Assembly (NCBI GenBank): GCA_022747635.1
Contig: JAKTNV010000002.1
Location: 585,001-649,000 of the forward strand
Direction of reading: 5' to 3'
Source of the DNA: Hetaerina americana
Lineage: Eukaryota > Arthropoda > Insecta > Odonata > Calopterygidae
DNA length: 64,000 nucleotides
Below, piece by piece: positions 1 through 10,870 of the stretch. The notes under the pieces were generated by a model. That model saw only the letters and a list, made by a program, of their open reading frames with translations. It made no database searches and was not told the origin of the DNA. Every line of letters starts with the position of its first letter. Position 1 is the stretch's first letter. A program made the translations under genes and the position numbers.

Positions 1-211
1 AGTAAAAGCCAAAGGGCGTATCGATTCCATAGATCTGACATCTCCAAATCGATATTTTTACAAGATTATTTCGCTTTCGAAATGCACCATCGATGAATGC
101 AATTACTAACTTCTCTGCCCTCCCCATCGAGATAACTCATTCAAATCAGAACACACCAAGCATGTCGTAGTAGATTCATACTGGATAGGAATGTATATTG
201 AAGTTGATATA
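1..211. other. no recognisable feature
   Basis: I see no coding signal or repeat here. The TA at 210-211 is the target dinucleotide of the mariner remnant that follows. Any opsin exons for TM6 and TM7 should lie further left, outside the window. Confidence 0.5.
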
Positions 212-640
212 CGAGGTCTGTCCAACAAATGCGCGAACTGATTACATTAAAACTTTATTTTGCAACATTTAATCTGCATCGATGTTGTCCCCTTCAAAGT
301 ACTCACCATTCGTTACTATGCACTTATTCCATCTCCTTTTCTACTGTTTAAAGCACTTTTGGAAGTCATCGGCAGTTGGACTTTTTAGTTTTTTCGTCGT
401 CGCTTGCTTTATTATCTCCCCGGTAATGTTCTCTGATCACATTTTTGCATAAGTAAAAAGTCAAATTTGGTCGGACACGATCTCTCAAACGCTTTAATAT
501 GGTAAGCTTAGCACTTATTGTTTGTCCTTCAGGAAGAAATTTATGATGAACAACACCTTCGACTTCTCAGAAAACTAGTAGCATGAATTTGATAGTCGAT
601 CGGCTTTTTCTTGATTTTTTTGGTTTTATTTATTCCACTT
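212..640 (-). mobile_element. mariner-type transposon remnant (C-terminal end of transposase)
   Basis: On the minus strand this reads as a decayed mariner transposase C terminus. A segment near 500-560 reads VVHKFLPEGQT, followed by LKRLRDRVRP, as in the block after the first catalytic region of mariner transposases. The end of the protein reads KCIVTNGEYFEGDN and stops at 269-271. A terminal repeat beginning CGAGGTCTGTCCAAC starts at 212, next to a TA. The N-terminal DNA-binding half was not found. There are several frame changes, so it is inactive. Its tip differs from those of the other mariners in the window, so it is a separate lineage. Confidence 0.8.
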
Positions 641-1869
641 GAAAACGGATGTTTTCTTCAGAACATTATCACTCTAAACAGCTGCCAACATTTCAGTAAT
701 TTATTTATAATTTTATACCGTAATTAACCATAAACTTGAAAGTTATTCGTTGCTCCGTGATTTCGTCAATTTCAATTTTCGACGAACAGTAAAAATAAGG
801 ACAAGAGAAACTAACATAACTGGCACCGTACGCACAGCTCGACGATCCGCCAAGCACAGGTGGCTCCTCATTGGGTCTCGGGCAACAAGCGCCGCTAGTG
901 GGCGGGGCAATAGTTCTCGTCATGGCCGCCAGAATGCACCAGTTCGCGTGTTTATTGAATAGGCCTCTTTTTAGTGGAATTTGGATTCAAAAGTAACCAA
1001 ATCCTCAAATTACTATAAGATATCATCCACACACCTATATTTGCAATCAATTTAAAAATACGAATTAAGGAAATCAACTGTTAATGGTGTTTAGCGGCGC
1101 AAGTGGTGCTCATAGACTTGCTGGAGGCTGCTTATTTTTTCTTCGTTGTATTTTCCCTTCTTCGTTACGCGAGAGTTACTAATTCGAAAGCTCTTCCTCT
1201 TGAAGACAACTCGCCTTTCGAAAATTGTCAAATCGTCGCTCTTCCTTTCGTTCGCCTCGCCGAAGTCTGAGCCAGCTAATTTCAATTCTCGGAAATAACT
1301 TTCCCCTCGGGTTCGGATTATGTTTCGCTACCGAAGAGCTGAAGGATTGATTTCGATTTGAACAGATCTAGAGAGAGAGTGGCCCCCGGCACCGCCCCAG
1401 TACTTTCGAACGGATTTTATTCATGGAAATAAGATTATGATCAAAAAAGTATTCAACAAATACGGAAAGTTATTTAGAGGCTCCCCAAATATTGTCCATT
1501 CATTTCACTCTGCCATAGTTTGTGGTGAAGTTTTTAGTAACCCCCTGGGCACAGCCAGAGGGTTAATCTTAATTCGTCTGACGAACGCAGGGATGCCATT
1601 AAATCTTTACGAGCAGAATGATTGCTTATCTCTGGGAAATGCTTTCCTAATAAATAAAATACCGAATGAAAGAAAGTGTAGATCTGAGATAAATGGATTA
1701 TAACTTACTTTTCAGCATCCCCACTTAAGAACTTCAGACTCGTATACGTCAAAGACAATCTTTAGACTCTCTCTGCCCACACAATGAAACACAACGATAT
1801 CCATACACTTCGCAAATTAATCGGAATAGATTAAATATGTTGTCAATGGTCCACTGGGTGAAAACTTAC
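641..1869. other. no gene recognised
   Basis: Short open frames on both strands show no domain or motif I know. The piece at 830-930 is GC-richer than its surroundings but not identifiable. I looked on the minus strand for an opsin TM6/TM7 exon (a WTPY-like box or the KSS retinal lysine region) and saw none. Confidence 0.4.
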
Positions 1870-2002
1870 CTTTTTCATAGTCCAAATGATATTGAAGTAG
1901 GAGAAGCATATGACGGAGACAGGGACGACTAGACCCATGGCGAAGAGGAAGATTATGTATGTGGTGGCACTGATAGTCTTCGATTCCCAGTTCACAGAGC
2001 AA
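1870..2002 (-). CDS. ciliary-type opsin (pteropsin-like), exon with end of extracellular loop 2 and TM5
   Basis: Opsins are seven-helix G-protein-coupled receptors that bind a retinal chromophore in the photoreceptor or neuronal membrane. The exon is 133 bp. On the minus strand a TTTTCTTTCAG acceptor precedes it and a GTAAGT donor follows. One base finishes a Ser codon split by the intron (AG|T), then 44 codons read through. They begin CSVNWESKT, which holds the loop-2 cysteine of the conserved disulfide, and continue into a hydrophobic TM5 (TYIIFLFAMGLVVPVSVICF) ending SYFNIIWTMKK in phase 0. The split codon and reading frame match the exon ending at 13684, giving NIS-CSVNWE across the junction. 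From family knowledge this resembles insect pteropsin (c-opsin) rather than rhabdomeric visual opsins. The next exon should carry TM6 and is not in the window. Confidence in the opsin call is high; the exact subclass needs the full protein. Confidence 0.95.
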
Positions 2003-3930
2003 CTGAAAGAAAATAGATATCCATTCATCATGAAATAAGACATATAACTATAATGAATTATGAACGAGCATATAATAATAGGCTTAATGCATCGAGATAT
2101 ATGGTGCACAGTTCCACTGATCTGGTAACTACGTATTTAAGTAAGAGTCATTTAGTGACTCTTGGTAGCAAAACATTACACAAAAGGGTCAAAGCTAAGC
2201 ATTGAATTGTGGAAAGAGACCAGTTTCCATGCAAACGAGATCGTGCTAATGGCCCATCATTTAATACGATGCCTAACTCCAAATCCTCTATAAACGAGGT
2301 AAATTATCAATAAAGTAACGTCTCGTTCATCTTTTTATTACTGTTGTAGTGGTATTAAGGGGAGGCGACTGACATCTGAGGTCGATAGAATTTTGGTATT
2401 TTTGTGACAAATTCAATGAAAAAAAAACGAAACCAACGTAATAATTGATGCTTAACTGTATGACCATCATCATCTCCTAAAGACTGAGACTTGTCGCTGC
2501 AGCGATTGATCTCTCCCCATTGCTCTTTCTTTGAGTTCATTGTATCCATGAGTATTCGCATGTTTTGTTATATTGAATTTAATTTTGCACCTCTTTTAGC
2601 CTAGCCGGGGACACGGTATTCGCCAAACCCACCTTCAGGTTATTGTTTATAGTTTTATAAAGTCTAATGTATATTTTTTCCGTGGTAAAACTTTGGTTGA
2701 TTCTAATTCGTATTAAAAGCTATTCATACTTAAATAGCATAGCATCAACGGCCACCGTTGCAAGTTGTAACGTGTTCGGCCCGCCAAGGTAACGACGGCA
2801 CATTGTTCATCATATCGCTGATTTTTGAGTGTATTGTCTAAAATATAATACACTATAAAAATTGACCTCAGAATTTTTGTGTAGCATTTATCGCCTAATG
2901 GTTATGATGAATAACTATGACAGAGAAGATCTGGTATTTCCAGCGGTTTGAAGTCTCCTGAACGCAACGCAGTTCACTTTGAAGACGATAGCTGATGCAG
3001 AAATAGAAATGTCAGTGCTAAAATCGCCAACTACGGCAACATAGAGAACTCTTTCACGCAGCATTTTAATTATTTTTTTGGAAAATCGGAGATTTTTATC
3101 TTTTATTCTGTTTCAAAAACAAATCGCGTATCATTTTTACTCTCACTATAGTGGTTCTAAATTCCAAAGCGTTGATTAGGCTGCAATCACTCAAATATTT
3201 GAGATTAATGTCAAATTATTTGAAATCAGTACTTTTTCATTACGTGTAACTGCGATACTTGCGAAAAAATTATAAATTCCATGAAATGAGTGCATGTTTT
3301 GTTGACAGTAATGCTATTACAAAAGAAAGTGTTCAATTTGATTGGCATTGGAGTGCCAAAATCTGTCAAAATATTCCTCGAAATGACATAAAATTAAATT
3401 ACATTAGCTTGTCATTGAAGTATTTAAACAGCCTGTACTGAATAAATTTGATTTTTTCATATTCTTTTCTAGAGTCAGTACAAATTGGGGAACCTAAATT
3501 TCGTAACGCAAAAAATCATGAATTTTGAATAACAATCGCAGTGCTTTGCAGGAGGGAGGAAAACGTAAAGAACACGAGAAAAAAAGAAAAAGCGGTAAAA
3601 TCACCTTCTTTACCGGACTTTAACCCGACGCAACAATCAACATTTTACCAAATTCAAAACCGGCAAAGTCGGCGTCTTTTCAATGACAGCCTAAATTAAG
3701 GCTAAGGTTGTAAAACCTTTCTTAAAGGGACCTCGAGGTCCACGACATTAAATAAAAACTTTCAGAGTGAATAGTTACCCGCTCTCCTGAGGTTGAAAAC
3801 TTGAGCATCAACTTTTTGGTCAAATGCTAAGGGAAGCGGACCTACATACATACATTAAGTTAGAAAATTCGTTGAGGATTGCAAAAACGTGTAAAAACGT
3901 AATTTGATAAATCGTGTTCGCTGAATATAA

Positions 3931-4235
3931 ATGTGCCTTTTCCCCTCGAAATCCAGCTTGAAAGAGAGACAGCTAAGCATACTATATATAACCATAGACA
4001 CAGTAATCAACTCGAAAGTCGATTTGTTAGGCGATAGTAGAGCCCACGTAATACTAAGTCCAACGGTGTGTGAAATTCACCCAGATCCTTTCCCTGTTTC
4101 TCAGGAAGATTTGGCACCCGAAAAATCATAGAACTTGGGTGGAGCCGAGGATTCCCAGAGAGGTTTAGCCGGGAATCGAACCCGGGCCCTCCGGTCAGTA
4201 GTCCGACCTTTTACCCCTGGGATACCGCGTCCCCA
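3931..4235 (-). repeat. tRNA-derived SINE, family A, copy 1
   Basis: Read on the minus strand, the element opens at about 4235 with a tRNA-like head. Its T arm is clear (CCGGGTTCGATTCCCGG, 4169-4190), and a line giving CTACTGACCGGAGGG lies in the anticodon-arm region. The body contains TGATTTTTCGGGTGCCAAAT, then TTTCACACACCGTTGGACTT. The same order of blocks occurs in the plus-strand copy at 51423-51700, which defines the family. The short open frame at 3931-4131 is a chance frame inside the SINE body, not a gene. Confidence 0.85.
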
Positions 4236-6275
4236 ATTTGGCTTAATAGAGTAAAAAATTAAATTTCATATAACAAAACATACGAATAAGACTTAATTCT
4301 TATTTTACGTTAACATTTCATTTTCCCTCTTTATTTTTTCTATTTCTTTATTTTTATAATATTTTCTCTGTAGTATCCTGTTTTAATATTTCGAGCACTT
4401 TACTTATGAATACAATGAACTGAAAAGAACAGCAATGGGGAGAGACGAATAGCTAAAGCGAGAAAGCTCCGCCATGGACCTACCCCTGGACTACAGCGAT
4501 CCCGATTAGACATACATATGGAAGTTGAAAATGATCATTAAAGCCAACATAATCTCGTATAATATATTCAGATAATAGGGTCGATTCACGTTTCTACTTA
4601 CCCTTTGTAAAAGAATGTGGGGGGGATCGGGATGGTGCGATGATGGTCAATTTTTGTGTGACTTCCCATCTCGAGGACCCGGAATCGATTGTCAGCGGTC
4701 GTAGAATTTCTCATGAAAAATACGATCCCTGCTCGAGTGCTAGGGGGAGAGAAATGCACTTGGAGTACGCCATCTGCCGGATTGGATTTGAAATTGAATA
4801 ACGTCTTTCATTAGAAAAAAGTCTAACGCCGGCACCTGACTATTCTCCGCCCTTCCCTCATTCTCTGAAATTCCAACCCTCTTAAATTCCCACTTAACCC
4901 TAAAAAAGTAAAAGACCTAATCTATCGATCGCCTTCCCACCAAAAACCACCACTACCGCAGATGGAAACACGTGAGTGACGATGTGAGAGGTCTGAAAAC
5001 TGAAGGAACCACAATCGAAGGAAACATTTCCTTGAAAGATTGAAGAAATGCGTTCACGGTCGAAATATTAAGCTCGTTAATGTATTCAGAGCGCATTGAA
5101 AATATCAAAGACGGGTTGGATACGCATTATTCATAAATAAATATATTGATTTAATGTCGAAACGACGGATAAAACAGAATATTATTTCATATAAACACGA
5201 AACTCAATCATACAAATGTTATTTACGTTCCATTGGGAAATTTGTGATCAGTCGTTAACTGAACCTCAGTCCCGCCAAATTTCTACGATATTAAAAAACA
5301 CGTAACTGATGATCGATTCTCGGATTTATGCCTCTCTACGTGTGCATGTATTAGAACAATATTAGTTCACAAACCTTCTAGCTGTGGAAAAGGAGGTGAC
5401 ATTAAAATATTGGAGGTTCATTCTGTTCCAATGTTCCGGAAAACGGAGGAAACGTGGATGCCATTTTGGAAAGAGACCAAATTTACGCAGTTTGAACAGA
5501 AAGTCAACGAAGGTCCTCGACTAAATTTTGAACTCCCACGGCGTCTACTGCGGGTCCATTAAAGCTCTCGATAGCTTATTCGGAGTTTTCGCGGATTTCG
5601 AGGGCACTTCTACTGAATTGGAACACGAAATGCAGTCAATCCTTCCTTTTGCGTGAGCTCCGCGCTGGGAACCCGGAACATGCGAAGAAAGAAAGGAAGA
5701 AAGACGAGAAATTCGCCTCCGCCAGCTATCCCTCGCGGAGAAGATCTCACGGAAGTCGTCGAAAAGGGTAAAGAATTCGTTCAAAGGTCTAAAAAAAACA
5801 AAAAAAACTTTTGGTAGTTAACCTCATTAGGGCTCAATGCAACTGAAATGTAATTGCCATAACTAAAGCGAACGGTTGATTTGGAAAATTAAAAAGCTCA
5901 TAGATATATGTACCCGTTGTGCCTTAAGCCAATTTGGCTTGTTTGTACGAGTTACAATGCATTTCATATCTAATAATGCCTCCCCGAGCTACAACCTTGA
6001 CGTGATGAAAGGGCTTGCGCGTTCCGATAACACCTAGAGCTATGCTGGCGAGAGTAATAATAATTGCTCCAGATAGGGTCACCCAAGCCAGATAGGTCGA
6101 AAACATGGAACCAAACGAAGAGTGGTCCACGCAGCGTCTGTTCCTCAGTGAGGCGGCTGCAAAGGCGTCTGACCCCAGTGGGGCGGCCAGTAAGTGATGG
6201 TGTCACGTTAAAAACACTATTGAGGAAGGCAAGGGGAAACCACCTCAATTATAATTATACGCAGGAGAAGAAGAC

Positions 6276-7550
6276 CAAGTTAGTTAGAATAGGAACGTGG
6301 AATGTTAGCACAATGATGAGGACAGGGAAATTGGAGTGAGAAAGGGAAATGTTAAGTGAGAGATGGAAAGGGGAAAAATAGATATTTTAGGTCAATGCGA
6401 GAAGAGAATGAAGGGTAGCGGGGATTACAGGAGTGATCAGTATGGAATAATATACAGCGGCCGGGAGTAGAGCCAACGAGGGGTTGCCATAGTATTAAAT
6501 AAAGAGGTCGGAAGAAGAGTAATCGACACCGAGCAGGGAACGGATAGATTATTGATAGTAGAGGTAAAAGCAGAACCGACGAACTTGGTTATTAATCAGG
6601 TATACATGCCACCGAGCAATCATACGGAGGAAGAGGTCGATAGGATACGATCCATCAGAGGACATAATCGCTTGGGTTCCTACAGGGAAATATTTGATAG
6701 TGATGGGCGATTGAAATGCGACGGTAGGCGAAGGAAGAGATGGTGATGAGGTGGGGGACTACGGTTTAGGCACGAGGAATGACCGCGGGGAGAAAGCAGT
6801 TGAGTTCTGCAGGAGACAGGGGTTAGTCATCACCAACACTTGGTTTAGACACCACAAAAGACGCAGGTATACATGGAAAATGCCAGGTGACTGAGAGAGG
6901 TATCAGCTAGATTATATTCTGGTTAGACACAGATTTAGAAACAGTGTGATAAATTCGCACAGCTTCCCGGGAGCGGATGCGGACTCTGACCACAATTTAG
7001 TTGTTATGAAATGTCGCGTCCGTTTCAAAAAGATAAGGCAGGAGCGGCGAGTTAGAAAATGGAATGTAGAAGCATTAAATGGTTTGAAAAGGAAGGAATA
7101 AAAACAGGTGGTAGAGGAAATCATGGAGGATGTTTAAGAGCTAAGTACTATCGAAGAAAAATGGGAAAGTATCGAGAAAGGGTTGTCGAAAGCCGCAAAA
7201 GACACTATGGGAACCGTTAACGCTAAAAGGACTAGGAAACCATGGATCACGGATGAGATGATTACAAAGATGGATGAGCGGCGAAAATGGAAGAATGTAA
7301 ATACAGAAGTAGGCAAAATGAAGTACAAAGAATTGAACAATAAATTGAGGCGGGCAACAGATAAAGCAAAAGAAGCATGGTGGAAGACGCAGTCCGGGGA
7401 TATGGAAAGTCTGCAGAGGAAGGGTGAAATCAGTGCGCTGTACAGCAAAGTTAAATCTTTATCGGTGAGTAAGAAGGAAAGATCTATGCTAACAGTTAGA
7501 GATAAGGCGAGTAAGGTAATAGTTGACGCAGGAAAGATCCAAAAGATATA
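6276..7550 (+). pseudogene. RTE endonuclease domain and linker, frameshifted
   Basis: The EN would nick target DNA for target-primed reverse transcription. Visible pieces in different frames include LVRIGTWNVSTMMRTGKLE near 6280-6335 (first EN motif, with the metal-site Asn of TWNV), DRLLIVEVKAEPTNLVI and QVYMPPSNHTEEEVDRI near 6540-6640, and a second-half block of GADADSDHNLVVMKCRV near 6970-7020 (SDHN is the terminal EN motif). A lysine-rich linker follows to about 7550 (KAAKDTMGTVNAKRTRKPW). The central block is broken by stops and small indels, so no active enzyme is made. Confidence 0.8.
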
Positions 7551-7595
7551 AGGAGTATATAGAAGAACTGTATAGTGAAAAACTTAGACCAACTA

Positions 7596-8138
7596 ATTCC
7601 AAAGAAACTGCGGGAGATGCCGCAACAGTAACTTTTAACGGAGTCATTCGCTAATGTGCATTTCAATGCAACAATTTCAGAGTGTAAAAATCATTCGCCT
7701 TGACTGGGACTCGAACCCAGATCCCTCAATGTCCGGTCGAGTGCTTTAGCCACTTAAGCTACCGAGGCGTCCTCTTAAGCTCTGAAATTTTTGGGCTTTT
7801 AAAGGAACAAGATGTTGTGACGAAATACCGTACATACAATGTCACAGGCATTCGTAGTCGTGCGCGAGGCGCCACATTCCACGAGGTTAAAGCCAACTTT
7901 AAACACTTATGGTGTTTTCCCTTTGATAAATTCCAAAGAAACTGCGGGAGATGCCGCAACAGTAACCTTTTACGAAGCCATCCGCTAATGTGCATTTCAA
8001 TGCAACAATTTCAGAGTCAGAGATTAAGAGGACGCCTCGGTAGCTTAAGTGGCTAAAGCACTCGACCGGATATTGAGGGATCTGGGTTCGAATCCCAGTC
8101 AAGGCGAATGATTTTTACACTCTGAAATTGTTGCATTG
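7596..8138 (-). repeat. family-B SINE with two opposed tRNA-like heads, 543-bp form, with TSD
   Basis: A 12-bp target-site duplication TTAGACCAACTA flanks the whole block (7584-7595 and 8139-8150), so it inserted as one unit. It contains two tRNA-like units in opposite orientation: a minus-strand one at about 7700-7770 and a plus-strand one at about 8030-8106, each with a good T arm (CTGGGTTCGAATCCCAG). Both outer sides carry the same inverted block (GCAACAATTTCAGAG and CTCTGAAATTGTTGC). The tail module (CATCTCCCGCAGTTTCTTTGG in antisense) occurs twice, at 7599 and 7932. A middle module at 7800-7875 is shared with the copy at 26.9 kb. No protein is encoded. Confidence 0.85.
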
Positions 8139-8175
8139 TTAGACCAACTAGGTTAGACATTGAAAAAGAATTTCC

Positions 8176-8520
8176 TTAGAAAGAAAAAGAAAGATATTTT
8201 CATTTTTTTATTATTCTAAATTTTATTTTAGTACGTGGGTTTGAGTGCTCGAGACTAGCATGGATCAATGCTGTATAGTATATCCAAGCTAGATAGTTCG
8301 TGATTTATTTGCAGTCTTCCAATTCATTGTTCTGACCGTTATCTAAATATTTCAATTATTTTTAGTTTTTTACTATATTTATTATTGGTCTCATTTTCAG
8401 TTAATTATTTATTTTTATAATTTTTATTGATTTACTGCTTGTATCTTCTGCAATTTCCCTCACCCATCCTTTGCCCATTTATAAGAGTACGGCTGGGGTG
8501 GACTCTTCCCGTTATATGCA
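8176..8520. other. AT-rich segment replacing the RT core of RTE copy a
   Basis: This stretch lies between LINE parts that are about 1.1 kb apart in copy d. It does not resemble the RT domain there and contains no motif I recognise. It may be filler from a deletion or a later insertion; no clear duplication borders it. Confidence 0.4.
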
Positions 8521-9217
8521 GTTAGGTTCGTTGATGACCAAGCTTTGGTTTGTCAGTCAGCCAAGGAGTTGCAAGCATTGCTGAGTGAATTGGAAATTCA
8601 GTGCGACAGGTATAAGATGAGAATAAATATTAATAAAACAAAGGTTATGCGATTTTTTAGAAGGAAAAAGGCGAAGCTAAAAATTAAAATATGAGGGCAA
8701 AAACTAGAGCAGATAGAACAGTTTACGTATCTCGGTAGTGTTTTGGACCAACACGGTCAAAGTAGTAGGGACGTAAGGAGAAGAACTGCGCTAGACAAAG
8801 AGCCTTTACAACGAGGAGGGAGTTGATGACAGGGACGTTGAGTAAGGATGTTAAGAAAAGACTCGTAAAACTTTGATATGGGGCGTAGCTATGTACGGTG
8901 CGGAAACGTGGTCATTGAAGCAGGAGGATAGACGTAGATTGGAGGCTTTTGAAATGCGGGTGTGGAGAAGAATTGAGAAGGTTGAATGGACCGAGAAAAT
9001 GAGGAAGTACTTGGTATGGTGGGCGAAGAGAGGGGTTTGTTAGGAGAAATCCTATGGAGGTAGAAAAATGGATGAGGGGTGTATTGACCGGCAGTGTGAC
9101 GTCGAACAGAGGCGCCGATAGGCAAACGAGGAAAGGGAAGGAGCAGGATAGGGATGTTGGACGGGATGAAGGGAGGGAGAAAGTACTTAGAGATGAAGAA
9201 GAACCTGATATAAAGTA
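8521..9217 (+). pseudogene. RTE reverse transcriptase C-terminal part, frameshifted
   Basis: The reading starts at the catalytic box, VRFVDDQALVCQSAK. The usual FADD is changed to FVDD here; copy d keeps FADD. It continues through LLSELEIQCDRYKMRI, NINKTKVMRFFRRKKAKL and QFTYLGSVLDQHGQSSRDVR, then breaks into several frames across the C-terminal block that copy c (22.3 kb) keeps in frame (MRVWRRMEMVKWTEKKTNEE). It is non-functional. The upstream RT motifs are deleted. Confidence 0.8.
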
Positions 9218-10689
9218 GGATGCTGGGTTTTGTGTTTTGCTAGGAGTCACAAAATATATCTTTAGTAGCTGTGTCCATCCAAAAACTTGCCTTAACCGGT
9301 AGATTACCTAATAATAATAATAATCTTATAATGTCCTGAATGATGATGGGACTTGTAGGGCATCATCTGACAAGCTTTTAAATAAAAATGTAATTGCTAA
9401 TATTGACCTTTGGATGAGTTGACCCGGTGAATAAACCTGAAACCGAATTTAAAAAAATGCAACAATAAACGTAGGAAAAAAATAGTTCAAAATGCATTCT
9501 TATTTCTCCAACGAGGTCGTTATTAACTTCTATAAACGAAAAGTTTATTCAGACTTATAATGGAACAACATTCGTAAAAATATTTCGGTGGCATATGCTA
9601 CTGAAACTGCATGGTGGTATCTATCTAGAATGTGGTGACATGAAATACCACACACTGCAAACAGTTTATTAATTCATTTCCAACACCAGAATAATCCACA
9701 GATATTAGTACTGGATATTTTCACTGCTCAATTTGCGAGAGAAACTGTGTTTTTTTGTTTAACGTACTCGAATGACTAAAATTGAAATTCTGTCTGCAAT
9801 ACCGTCATAGTGACCTTAAAATTGAGGGTTTAAAAATCAGGCAATGTTAATTACTTTGTGGAAAAGAACTGTAATTTCGGGAAATGTTATGCCCTGTTTC
9901 CACCATATAATGGCTGATTCTTCGCAATATACTATGTCGAAACATTGGCCTTGCCTACCTAATCCAAATGTACCACCTCCACTAAGGAGCAATGGTGTTT
10001 TTTTCTGTTTCGAAGCCATTAGTTCTACTGCTAATCCTCATACTGGCAAGCCGATCTGCATAACGGTCGTTCTCTTGCAGGAGATTATATTTATTCAGGG
10101 GCGCTTTTCCTTCAAACCGAGACCACCCACAGTCATCAATCGACCGGATGGTTAATTTTCATATTTTTATCCACTCAAATGTGAGTCAAGGCTTATTATC
10201 ACCACCATTCTAATGCATTACCAAAAGTAGCGGGATGTCTTCCGGCATATCCGATTGATGTTAGGTTATAAGGGCGATCCTTAGAAGTATTTTGTCAATC
10301 GCACTTTTATAATAATTATATGATAATATTTTTATGCTCTTGATTATGCAATACACATAAGTCAGTGTAAAAGGTAGAAAAATATTTAAAGATATATTTT
10401 TTTGCGATTGATTATTTTTTTTCTTAGTAGCAAGTACTTCTTTGAATTCCATATTCGAACAAAAAACATAATATCGTTATGAAAATTATAAGCACGGTAT
10501 ACTGGTGGAAAATAATCCAATTTATCACTGTTTTAAGAAAACCGCACTTCTCCATTCATGGCTTTATAGCCGCTCCCGTCTATTTTTTCAAGCACGCCTA
10601 ATTTACTTCATAATTATAAAACCCCTACTCTCACTCACAGCACACGGAATTTATGACAAAAAGGTCTGAAAAAAATGGAGTGAATCTAT

Positions 10690-10870
10690 GTGGGAGTGCA
10701 AGTTGTGAGGTAAGAGAAGGACCGACCGTGATGACTCCGTGCGTGAGTCTCACCGGCGTCCAGATGGCGCCCCGGTACTCTGGCGCCTCCGCCCCCGCAG
10801 CGAGGCTCAAGCACCGGTGTGGTCACCACTTGAGGAAGAGGGGGGTTTCGTCCATGACATCCAAAAAAAA
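10690..10870. other. GC-rich patch in opsin intron, unidentified
   Basis: A locally GC- and CpG-rich stretch stands out from AT-rich flanks. It is open in more than one frame on both strands, but neither translation shows a known motif, and the opsin reading frame joins perfectly without an exon here. It may be an old repeat end or a regulatory element. Confidence 0.25.

Larger units (their letters stand above)
5985..9325 (+). mobile_element. RTE-type non-LTR retrotransposon, copy a (decayed)
   Basis: The order is 5' region, apurinic endonuclease (EN) domain, damaged reverse transcriptase (RT), short 3' region ending TACCTAATAATAATAATC. The 5' region carries the GAGGCGGCTGCAAAGGCG and GGGAAACCACCTC blocks shared with copy d at 46.9 kb. 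The 3' end carries the GTGTCCATCCAAAAAC block shared by every RTE end in this window. Most of the RT core is missing. After the SINE (7596-8138) the alignment with copy d stops near 8175 and resumes at 8521, with unrelated AT-rich DNA between. It lies antisense inside the opsin intron. Clade assignment rests on domain order, EN wording and the simple-repeat tail. Confidence 0.85.

Noticed and set aside
1817..2002. Minus-strand frame beginning MLCELGIEDYQ
   Set aside because: Shadow of the opsin TM5 exon in another frame; the correct frame is fixed by the split Ser codon and the TM5 text.
3931..4131. 66-codon plus-strand frame
   Set aside because: Lies in antisense within a family-A SINE body that recurs at 51.5 kb.
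7700..8056. 118-codon plus-strand frame and its minus-strand partners
   Set aside because: They arise because the opposed-head SINE reads similarly on both strands; no protein signal.
8030..8106. Family-B head as a functional tRNA gene
   Set aside because: Repeated at several loci within SINEs with conserved flanks, an acceptor mismatch and C at loop position 33; a pseudo-tRNA head.
9837..10019. Minus-strand frame with GGGTFGLGRQGQCFD
   Set aside because: Short, isolated, no recognised domain, and within an intron; too weak to call.
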